This document shows, one piece after another, positions 6,679 to 12,676 of a stretch of 12,676 nucleotides of DNA (position 1 is its first letter; the number at the start of each line of letters is the position of its first letter). A program made the translations under genes and the position numbers. This stretch comes from Parvibacillus sp035426385 (GTDB lineage Bacteria > Bacteroidota > Bacteroidia > Chitinophagales > Saprospiraceae). The stretch is taken from NCBI GenBank assembly GCA_035426385.1, contig DAOLZQ010000077.1:1-12676 (forward strand), given 5' to 3'. The notes below the pieces were generated by a model. The model was given only the letters and a program-made list of their open reading frames with translations. It searched no databases and was not told where the DNA came from.

Positions 6679-6709
6679 GTGCATAATTCAGGCAAAAAAG
6701 CAGATTGAA

Positions 6710-8056
6710 ATGAAATTACTACTAGATAAAGCACATATAGAAGGCATCATCAGCTACGACGTGTACAGACGTGAGGGTGGCTATGAATCTGCTGCAAAAG
6801 CATTCAAAATGACACCCGAAGCTATAGTGGATGAGGTAAAAAAAAGCGGCTTGCGTGGCCGTGGTGGTGCAGGTTTTCCCACCGGCATGAAGTGGAGCTT
6901 TATCGCTAAGCCGGAAGGAATACCCCGCTATCTCGTAGTCAACGCCGATGAGAGCGAACCGGGTACCTTCAAAGACCGCTATCTGATGGAATTTATTCCT
7001 CATCTGCTCATCGAAGGAATGATCATCTCTTCATTTGCACTCGGTGCAAATACTTCATATATATACATTCGTGGTGAATATGCCTGGATCACCGATATAC
7101 TGGACCATGCGATTGATGAAGCTAAAGCCAATGGATGGCTTGGAAAAAATATTCAAGGCACCGGTTATGATCTGGAAATCTATGTACACCGCGGCGCGGG
7201 TGCTTATATCTGCGGTGAAGAGACCGCCCTTCTGGAATCACTTGAAGGTAAGCGCGGCAATCCACGATTGAAACCACCCTTCCCTGCAGTCAAGGGTGCG
7301 TGGGGGTGTCCCACGGTGGTAAATAATGTAGAAACCATTGCTGCAGTCACGCCCATCATCCGAATTGGTGGCGATGAATATGCAAAAATAGGTGTAGGCA
7401 AATCCACCGGAACCAAACTGATCTCAGCTTGTGGAAATATAAATAAACCGGGTATCTATGAGATCGACATGACCATCTCAGTAGAGCAATTTATCTATGA
7501 TGATGCCTATTGCGGTGGTATCGCCAATGGCAAGCGCCTTAAAGCGTGTATCCCGGGTGGCTCATCAGTACCTATCCTGCCGGCCAATCTTCTGCTTACT
7601 ACTGCCTCAGGTCAGCCGCGTATGATGAATTATGAAAGTCTGGCAGATGGTGGCTTCATTACCGGTTCGATGATGGGTAGTGGCGGATTTATCGTACTGG
7701 ACGAGGACCAGTGTATAGTTAGACACACGATGACATTGGCACACTTTTACTTTCATGAAAGTTGTGGCCAGTGTAGCCCTTGCCGTGAAGGCACTGGTTG
7801 GCTTTATGATATCCTGAAGAAGATAGAATACGGCCGAGGTAAGATGGCTGATATTGACCTGCTCTGGGATGTTCAGAAGAATATTGAAGGTAACACTATA
7901 TGTCCGCTTGGAGATGCCGCAGCCTGGCCCGTAGCCGCCGCCATACGCCACTTCCGCGACGAGTTCGAATGGCATATACTGCATCCGGAGGAAGCTCAAA
8001 CCCGAAACTATGGGTTAGCGCACTACGCTGATGAGTTGCCTTTAGTTGCCGGTTGA
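6710..8056 (+). CDS. nuoF: NADH-quinone oxidoreductase subunit F (51 kDa)
   Basis: The 448-residue subunit binds NADH and FMN and carries [4Fe-4S] cluster N3; it is the entry point for electrons. The glycine-rich nucleotide site is GRGGAGFPTGMKW at 50-62, and the second flavin-site block is GAGAYICGEETALLESLEG near 172-180. Cluster N3 ligands are Cys352, Cys355, Cys358 (ESCGQCSPCREGTGW) and Cys398 (NTICPLGD). The 28 residues after FRDEFEWHIL form a slightly extended C-terminus. This is the last nuo gene here: the expected nuoG does not follow, and the next gene is convergent galE. NuoG, needed to carry electrons onward, must be encoded elsewhere. Confidence 0.98.
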   Translation: MKLLLDKAHIEGIISYDVYRREGGYESAAKAFKMTPEAIVDEVKKSGLRGRGGAGFPTGMKWSFIAKPEGIPRYLVVNADESEPGTFKDRYLMEFIPHLLIEGMIISSFALGANTSYIYIRGEYAWITDILDHAIDEAKANGWLGKNIQGTGYDLEIYVHRGAGAYICGEETALLESLEGKRGNPRLKPPFPAVKGAWGCPTVVNNVETIAAVTPIIRIGGDEYAKIGVGKSTGTKLISACGNINKPGIYEIDMTISVEQFIYDDAYCGGIANGKRLKACIPGGSSVPILPANLLLTTASGQPRMMNYESLADGGFITGSMMGSGGFIVLDEDQCIVRHTMTLAHFYFHESCGQCSPCREGTGWLYDILKKIEYGRGKMADIDLLWDVQKNIEGNTICPLGDAAAWPVAAAIRHFRDEFEWHILHPEEAQTRNYGLAHYADELPLVAG

Positions 8057-8064
8057 TATTTCTA

Positions 8065-8084
8065 AAATGCGCTCTGGAGCATTT
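8065..8084. other. Hairpin just after nuoF
   Basis: AAATGC (8065-8070) pairs with GCATTT (8079-8084) across an 8-nt loop, starting 9 bp after the nuoF stop. No T-run follows on either strand, so it is at best a weak terminator or an mRNA 3' end stabiliser. The alternative pairing GCTC/GAGC competes but leaves too small a loop. Confidence 0.3.
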
Positions 8085-8152
8085 AAAGATTAGCTTAGTC
8101 TGCATCAACAGAATTTACCTATCAAGCATTAATATTGAGCCACTTCGCAGTT

Positions 8153-8219
8153 CATCTCTATACATCTCTATGCCACCGGATTGCATCCGGGCTATTCACA
8201 TCAAATCCCTTCTAGATTT
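8153..8219. repeat. Short direct repeat and double hairpin between nuoF and galE
   Basis: CATCTCTAT occurs twice with a 10-bp period (8153-8161, 8163-8171). It is followed by a 6-bp stem with a 3-nt loop, CCGGAT-TGC-ATCCGG (8176-8190), then GGCTATTCACATC, then a weaker stem AAATC (8203-8207) with GATTT (8215-8219). The hairpin-linker-hairpin layout resembles a REP-like intergenic element. No T-tract makes it an evident terminator. The rest of 8057-8299 shows nothing recognisable. Confidence 0.35.
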
Positions 8220-8299
8220 TTGAGATTAGTATCTAAACCTATAGTGGGGAATCTGATAGTTCAGCAACCTAACATAGAGGAACAAGTCAAGCTCAATAA

Positions 8300-9328
8300 T
8301 TAAAAATTACTCCATCCACGTCTTTTCTTCTCCCAGTTCCACGCTGTTCGCATGATATCATCTAGTGAATACTTTGGCTTCCAATCGAGGGCTGACTTGG
8401 CACGATCATTATTTGCATAGATAGATATGACATCACCTGCGCGACGAGGTCCCTTAAGATGTGGAACTGACTGTCCTGTCACTGACTGAAAACTATTGAT
8501 GACTTCCAGCACCGTATTCCCAATGCCTGAGCCCAGATTGAATATTTCGAAAGGAGATTTATTTCGGCCGTCCAGGATGTAGCTAAGCGCTTGTACGTGT
8601 GCCTGAGCGATATCAGTGACGTGGATATAGTCTCGGATACAAGTGCCGTCACGAGTCGGATAGTCCTCCCCAAATACGGTCATTTCCTTTCTCAGTCCCA
8701 TGGCAGTCTCAGTCACTACCGGGACCAGATTAGACGCATTCTGGGTGGGTGACTCACCTATCTCATTGCCGGGATGTGCGCCGGCGGGATTAAAGTAACG
8801 AAGTGCGATGGTACTGATTCCCGACTGACCACCAGACATATCGCGAAGTATTTGCTCACCCATCAACTTGGTACGGGCATAGGGAGATTCGGGCTCAGCT
8901 AAAGGTGTATCCTCTGTGACCGGAACCTCCTTGCTATTTCCATATACACTGCAGGAAGAAGAAAATATCAATCGATGGCAATCATGTTTCTGCATTACAT
9001 CGATCAAATTAATCAGTCCTGACACATTATTTCTGTAATACAGCATGGGCTCGTTTACCGATTCATTGACACTTTTAAGCGCTGCAAAATGGATCACTCC
9101 TTCAATGTCTTCCTTGCTGAATAACTCATCAAGACCTGCCCTATCATTCACATCAATAGCATAATTCTGTACGTATATGCCTGTCGTTTTTTCAATTCCA
9201 GTTAGTACCTGTTCATCAGAATTAGAAAGATTGTCCACACTAATAACTTCAAAACCATGCTCTACCAATTCGACTATAGTATGACTACCTATATAGCCGC
9301 AGCCACCTGTAACTAATATTTTGCCCAT
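8300..9328 (-). CDS. galE: UDP-glucose 4-epimerase
   Basis: This 342-residue extended short-chain dehydrogenase/reductase interconverts UDP-glucose and UDP-galactose in the cytoplasm with bound NAD. The Rossmann motif is G8-x2-G11-x2-G14 (VTGGCGYIGSH), and VDNLSNS follows beta 2. The catalytic triad is the Ser125 region (FSSSCSVYG), Tyr150 and Lys154 (SPYARTK). RYFNPAGAHP, RDGTCIRDYIHVTDIA and RRAGDV are GalE-typical, which favours GalE over dTDP-glucose dehydratase or GDP-mannose relatives. Length matches the family. It converges on nuoF and diverges from a glycosyltransferase, so it probably supplies UDP-galactose for surface glycans. A near-consensus promoter lies 21-51 bp upstream. Confidence 0.96.
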   Translation of the reverse strand: MGKILVTGGCGYIGSHTIVELVEHGFEVISVDNLSNSDEQVLTGIEKTTGIYVQNYAIDVNDRAGLDELFSKEDIEGVIHFAALKSVNESVNEPMLYYRNNVSGLINLIDVMQKHDCHRLIFSSSCSVYGNSKEVPVTEDTPLAEPESPYARTKLMGEQILRDMSGGQSGISTIALRYFNPAGAHPGNEIGESPTQNASNLVPVVTETAMGLRKEMTVFGEDYPTRDGTCIRDYIHVTDIAQAHVQALSYILDGRNKSPFEIFNLGSGIGNTVLEVINSFQSVTGQSVPHLKGPRRAGDVISIYANNDRAKSALDWKPKYSLDDIMRTAWNWEKKRRGWSNF

Positions 9329-9337
9329 GAAACACTG

Positions 9338-9345
9338 TATATTTG
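9338..9345 (+). promoter_or_regulatory. -7 promoter box for the glycosyltransferase
   Basis: TATATTTG matches TAnnTTTG exactly and lies 21 bp before the TTG start at 9367, leaving a leader of about 10-15 nt. The nearest upstream TTG (9321-9323) is only 14 bp away, closer than the usual 19-21, so the -33 part is poor. It supports translation starting at 9367 rather than at a site further upstream. Confidence 0.5.
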
Positions 9346-9348
9346 ATG

Positions 9349-9379
9349 CAAAAATAACCTAAGACATTGAAGTCACCAA
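9349..9379 (-). promoter_or_regulatory. Promoter for galE, overlapping the glycosyltransferase start
   Basis: Read on the minus strand, TTG (9379-9377) and TATTTTTG (9356-9349, exact TAnnTTTG) are separated by 20 bp, the same arrangement as at nuoA. The -33 element lies inside the first codons of the glycosyltransferase, and the -7 box is 3 bp from the opposing -7 box at 9338-9345. Confidence 0.7.
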
Positions 9380-10113
9380 TTTCTGTGGTCATAATAGCGC
9401 TGAATGAAGCAGCGAATATCAGTCAGTGTGTCACTAAGGCTGCTCTGATATCTGACGATATCATAGTAGTAGACTCAGGTTCGACAGACGCTACCGTAAC
9501 ACTTGCCGAGGCCGCCGGAGCAAAGGTGCATCAGATGCAGTGGCAGGGATATAGCTCTACGAAAAATGAAGCGAATACATTGACTCGTCATGACTGGATT
9601 CTCTCCCTGGATGCCGATGAAATACTTTCAGAAGAACTTATAGCATCTATACAGGAGTGTACATTGGAAGAAAAAACAGTCTATTTGCTCTCCAGGTTAA
9701 ATAACTATTGTGGCCACTGGATTCGACACTCCAATTGGTATCCGGATTATGTGTACCGGCTCTTCGACCGCAGATATTGTCGCTGGCAGGGTGAGTTTGT
9801 ACATGAAAAGCTGAATTTTCCCGCTGATTTTAAATTAATAAAACTGAAAGGAGACTTGCTACACTACACCTATCGCACTGCTGAGGAGCACTATCGAAAG
9901 ATAGAGAGATATGCCGAGCTTTCGGCGCGGGAGAAACTCGCTAAAGGAAAGAACAGTAGTCCTCTGAAACTACTTATCCTTCCCTTTTTTAAATTTATCT
10001 CTGTGTATATATTTCATCTAGGCATACTGGATGGCGCAGCAGGCTATCAGATAGCGCGGCGTGAAGCGTATTATGTACGTAGGCGAAATGAGTGGATGCA
10101 GACGTTAAAGTGA
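9367..10113 (+). CDS. Family 2 glycosyltransferase (WaaE/KdtX-like)
   Basis: The product has 248 residues with a GT-A fold. SVVIIALNEAANI opens the domain at about residue 6, VVDSGSTDAT (34-43) is the nucleotide-binding loop, and LDADE (81-85) is the DxD-type metal site. YVYRLFDRR and GEFVHEKL (to about 149) resemble the WaaE/KdtX group that adds glucose to lipopolysaccharide cores. A hydrophobic or amphipathic stretch (about 202-222) probably contacts the membrane. The start is TTG: no ATG or GTG is available close upstream, the GT2 motif begins at once, and a -7 box at 9338-9345 leaves room for no earlier start. It diverges from galE with 38 bp between, fitting surface-glycan synthesis. The acceptor and sugar are unknown. 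Confidence 0.85.
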   Translation: MKSPISVVIIALNEAANISQCVTKAALISDDIIVVDSGSTDATVTLAEAAGAKVHQMQWQGYSSTKNEANTLTRHDWILSLDADEILSEELIASIQECTLEEKTVYLLSRLNNYCGHWIRHSNWYPDYVYRLFDRRYCRWQGEFVHEKLNFPADFKLIKLKGDLLHYTYRTAEEHYRKIERYAELSAREKLAKGKNSSPLKLLILPFFKFISVYIFHLGILDGAAGYQIARREAYYVRRRNEWMQTLK

Positions 10114-10156
10114 GGTTAATTATCTACTTTTTACTATATTTAAAAATTCGAAACTC

Positions 10157-10164
10157 TATCTTTG
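10157..10164 (+). promoter_or_regulatory. -7 promoter box upstream of dsbD
   Basis: TATCTTTG matches TAnnTTTG exactly, 27 bp before the dsbD ATG at 10192 and 43 bp after the glycosyltransferase stop. No TTG lies at the expected -33 position. It suggests that dsbD has its own promoter as well as possible read-through. Confidence 0.45.
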
Positions 10165-10191
10165 GAATTATATATCATTTGAGTTAAACTA

Positions 10192-12324
10192 ATGAAAATA
10201 CTAAATATCTTTTTGCTTCTGATCGCCGGATTTATTTCCGCAAATGCCCAAATCCTCGAACCCGTCAAATGGAAGTTTTCGGCCACTCAGGTAACTGAAA
10301 ACGAATATGATGTGCTGATGACAGCCAATATCGACAAGGGCTGGTACGTCTATAGCCAGAATATCGGTGAGGGAGGCCCCGTGCCGACTGAAGTAGTCGT
10401 CAAACCCGGAAGTCATTTCACCCTTGTCGGAAAGAATAAGGAAGGTGGTCACATGAAAAAAATGTATGACGAAATATTCGAAATGAACCTCGTCAAGTTT
10501 AGTGAGTTATACACTGTCACACAGCGCATCAAGGTCACAGATATCACCAAACCCGTCACCGGTAGTGTGCTCTTCCAGACGTGTGATGATACCCGATGCC
10601 TGCCACCTACGGAGGTAGAATTTAGTGTCAAGTTAAAGCCAAATGCAAACCTGAATAAGGATGATAAAAAAGAAGATAAGGTTGGCGTAAATGATGACAA
10701 GCCTGTCTCCAATCAAGAAGAAGATACCACAGATGAAACCGGCGTCGTAGTTGCACCTATATCTCCACCCTTGGATAGTAGTGCCAGACAGATCAATGAA
10801 GCTACTCTGAAAGGTATATATGCCATCAATAAAATTGATCTGAACAGTCCTGTATCAGAATGCTCGATAGACTCTGATACCAATGTGGGGAAGAATAAGA
10901 GCATCTGGAATATTTTTTTTCTGGGATTTATTGGCGGTCTGATCGCGCTTCTAACTCCCTGTGTCTTTCCGCTTATTCCACTTACGGTCAGTTTCTTTAC
11001 TAAGAGCAGTTCAACTGCGAAAAAAGGGGTTCGAAATGCCTTCCTGTATGGGTTTTTTATTCTGGCAGTATATCTCCTGCTCAGTGTTCCCTTCCATTTA
11101 CTAGACAGCATCAATCCCAATATACTCAATGATATCTCCACGAATATGTGGCTCAATGTGGCTTTCTTTGTGATTTTCATGTTTTTTGCCTTCTCATTTT
11201 TTGGGTTCTATGAGATCTCACTGCCCAGTTCACTGACCAATAAAGCCTCTAATGCAGAGGGCATCGGTGGCGTGCTTGGTATTTTCTTTATGGCAATTAC
11301 ACTTGCTCTGGTCTCTTTTTCATGTACCGGTCCCATCTTAGGTTCACTCCTAGCTGGTGCGCTCACTTCAGATGGCGGCGCGTGGCAACTGACGTCTGGT
11401 ATGGCAGGCTTTGGGCTAGCTCTGGCTCTGCCCTTTGGTTTATTTGCCGCTTTCCCAGGCTGGATCAATTCCCTACCTAAATCAGGTGGCTGGCTGAATA
11501 CTGTAAAGGTCGTACTTGGATTTGCAGAGGTAGCGCTTGCCTTCAAGTTCCTCAGCAATGCTGACCTGGTGAGCCATTGGGGCTTCCTAAAGATCGAGCC
11601 TTTCCTCATCATCTGGATCCTGTGTTCCATTGGATTGGCTGCTTATCTGTTTGGTTGGTTAAAATTTCCACACGATTCGAAAATTAAAAAACTATCTCCT
11701 GTGCGACTAGGACTTGGTGTCATTGCTACTGTATTTGCACTGTATCTGTTCTCTGGATTTAGATACAATAGTGATACGCAGACCTTTACGTCGTTGTCAC
11801 TGTTAAGTGGGCTCGCGCCGCCCGTAGGTTACAGCTTTATTCATCCCAAGGACTGTCCACAAAATCTCAATTGCTTTCACGACCTGAATGAAGGTCTCGC
11901 TTTTGCCCGGGAGCGGAATCTGCCAGTCTTCCTAGACTTTACCGGATATGCCTGTGTCAACTGTCGAAAAATGGAAGAACACGTATGGCCGGATAAGAAA
12001 GTATATCATCTCCTCTCCAATAAGTATGTAGTCATCTCACTTTACGTAGATGATAAGGAAGAACTTCCTGTGGCGGAACAAACTACGCTATACTATTCCA
12101 ACGGCAAGCCACAGAAATTAGTGACCAAAGGGGATAAATGGAAATATTTTCAGACTCAGAATTTTAACAACAATTCGCAACCACTCTATGCCTTGATCAA
12201 ACCGGATGGAACATTGCTCAATACGCCCGTGGGCTACACTCCCAATCCCGATAACTACGTCGCATTTCTTCAGTGTGGCCTGGATGCCTTTGAAACCTCA
12301 AAAACACTACTGGGGGCGAAATAG
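10192..12324 (+). CDS. dsbD: Thiol:disulfide interchange protein DsbD (protein-disulfide reductase)
   Basis: This 710-residue inner-membrane protein passes electrons from cytoplasmic thioredoxin to periplasmic proteins. Order of parts: signal peptide 1-19 (ending ANA before Q20); N-terminal alpha domain about 24-148 with Cys131-x4-Cys136 (QTCDDTRCLPP); an acidic, low-complexity linker about 150-235. An eight-helix-type membrane domain (about 238-522) follows, with paired cysteines Cys257 (LLTPCVFPLIP) and Cys378 (SFSCTGPILG). The C-terminal thioredoxin domain (about 565-700) has CVNC at 588-591 (GYACVNCRKME). All three redox cysteine pairs are present, so it looks functional. An extra pair, Cys555 and Cys561, precedes the thioredoxin domain. 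Targets may include cytochrome c maturation or isomerase-type proteins, but none is encoded nearby. Confidence 0.95.
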   Translation: MKILNIFLLLIAGFISANAQILEPVKWKFSATQVTENEYDVLMTANIDKGWYVYSQNIGEGGPVPTEVVVKPGSHFTLVGKNKEGGHMKKMYDEIFEMNLVKFSELYTVTQRIKVTDITKPVTGSVLFQTCDDTRCLPPTEVEFSVKLKPNANLNKDDKKEDKVGVNDDKPVSNQEEDTTDETGVVVAPISPPLDSSARQINEATLKGIYAINKIDLNSPVSECSIDSDTNVGKNKSIWNIFFLGFIGGLIALLTPCVFPLIPLTVSFFTKSSSTAKKGVRNAFLYGFFILAVYLLLSVPFHLLDSINPNILNDISTNMWLNVAFFVIFMFFAFSFFGFYEISLPSSLTNKASNAEGIGGVLGIFFMAITLALVSFSCTGPILGSLLAGALTSDGGAWQLTSGMAGFGLALALPFGLFAAFPGWINSLPKSGGWLNTVKVVLGFAEVALAFKFLSNADLVSHWGFLKIEPFLIIWILCSIGLAAYLFGWLKFPHDSKIKKLSPVRLGLGVIATVFALYLFSGFRYNSDTQTFTSLSLLSGLAPPVGYSFIHPKDCPQNLNCFHDLNEGLAFARERNLPVFLDFTGYACVNCRKMEEHVWPDKKVYHLLSNKYVVISLYVDDKEELPVAEQTTLYYSNGKPQKLVTKGDKWKYFQTQNFNNNSQPLYALIKPDGTLLNTPVGYTPNPDNYVAFLQCGLDAFETSKTLLGAK

Positions 12325-12676
12325 ATGAAGTGGATTGACTTCCATTTTCTAATGTTAGCTATAATTTAGCAAGCACTTGGGGAGGATAACTTGTAGAGTA
12401 TAAAGTCGCTGAGTCTCAGAGTATCTTTTTTTCATCTCAATTTTTGAGCAAATGTACGGGGCATCCCATTTTGACAAATATGGTGTTCGTGGGAGGTTTA
12501 CAATATAGCGAGTATTTCTATAATGGGTATTCACATTTTAGCGATAAGCGTGATTCCCAAGGTATTGGCTATCTAAGAAACGTGAAGCACTCAATCAGAA
12601 GTAGGTCTGATTGAGTCGGGAAGAGTGCCATTTGAGGGGTGGACATGCCGGGGAGTGGTAAATATTGAGCCGAATA
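12325..12676. other. Intergenic region without a supported gene
   Basis: These 352 bp hold no convincing gene on either strand. The longest frame with an ATG (12480-12614, 44 codons) ends inside a hairpin and resembles nothing I know. There is a T-run at 12426-12432 without a proper stem before it, and a small CTCAA/TTGAG palindrome at 12436-12448. The perfect hairpin at 12589-12616 is followed by a G-rich stretch to about 12657. A gene cut by the right edge cannot be excluded. Confidence 0.6.
12589..12616. repeat. Perfect 11-bp-stem hairpin
   Basis: ACTCAATCAGA (12589-12599) pairs perfectly with TCTGATTGAGT (12606-12616) around the loop AGTAGG. No T-run follows on either strand, so it is not a standard terminator. 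Chance occurrence of so long a stem in this window is unlikely. It may be part of a repeat unit, a protein-binding palindrome or an element end. Confidence 0.75.

Noticed and set aside
8131..8141. AATATTGAGCC shared with 12661-12671 at the window end
   Set aside because: Identical 11-mers are expected several times by chance in 12.7 kb, and the flanks do not match.
11208..11630. Antisense ORF of 140 codons opposite dsbD
   Set aside because: The plus strand is clearly dsbD membrane domain with conserved cysteines here. The antisense frame has low-complexity proline/serine/alanine composition and no recognisable domain.
12405..12432. Possible dsbD terminator with T-run at 12426-12432
   Set aside because: The preceding palindrome CTGAG-T-CTCAG has a one-base loop and cannot form a stable terminator stem; only a 3-bp stem is possible with a proper loop.
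12480..12614. 44-codon ATG-started frame in the tail region
   Set aside because: It ends inside the perfect hairpin at 12589-12616, has no similarity I recognise and no promoter box at a suitable distance. It is probably chance.

Overview
The window is ordinary chromosomal DNA from a member of the Bacteroidota. Three things point there: repeated matches to the phylum's promoter box (TAnnTTTG at -7, TTG at -33), A-rich leaders with almost no Shine-Dalgarno sequence, and Bacteroidota-type proteins such as a zinc-poor TraR/DksA-like protein, a secreted C1B peptidase, and a DsbD fusion with a C-x4-C alpha domain. Separate nuoC and nuoD fit this. The style recalls Saprospiria, but that is only an impression.

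Layout. Positions 1-153 carry three arrays of diverged 8-bp and 7-bp tandem repeats that run up to the end of a minus-strand LysE-family exporter (157-771). A divergent intergenic region with a perfect 19-bp inverted repeat leads to a secreted papain-like peptidase (994-2184) and, 3 bp on, a single-domain cupin (2188-2556). Next comes a TraR/DksA-like protein with a long charged tail (2647-3315), closed by a good intrinsic terminator (3338-3361). A near-consensus promoter (3392-3422) then drives nuoABCDEF (3440-8056). A 243-bp spacer with hairpins separates nuoF from the convergent galE (8300-9328, minus). galE diverges from a family 2 glycosyltransferase that starts at TTG (9367-10113); their -7 boxes lie within 38 bp. 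A full-length DsbD-type thiol:disulfide reductase (10192-12324) follows, then 352 bp without a supported gene, containing a perfect 11-bp-stem hairpin.

How the genes fit together. nuoABCDEF encodes one membrane subunit (A), the Q-module subunits B, C and D, and the NADH-input subunits E and F of respiratory complex I. nuoG to nuoN are absent, so the locus is split: nuoF is followed by a convergent gene. galE and the glycosyltransferase plausibly serve surface polysaccharide or lipopolysaccharide synthesis. DsbD moves reducing power across the inner membrane to periplasmic proteins.

I found no defence system, CRISPR array, intact mobile element, tRNA or rRNA. The main points for follow-up are the split complex I locus, a 23-codon mini-ORF between nuoA and nuoB, the charged tail of the DksA-like protein, the face-to-face galE/glycosyltransferase promoters, and several unexplained intergenic repeats and hairpins.
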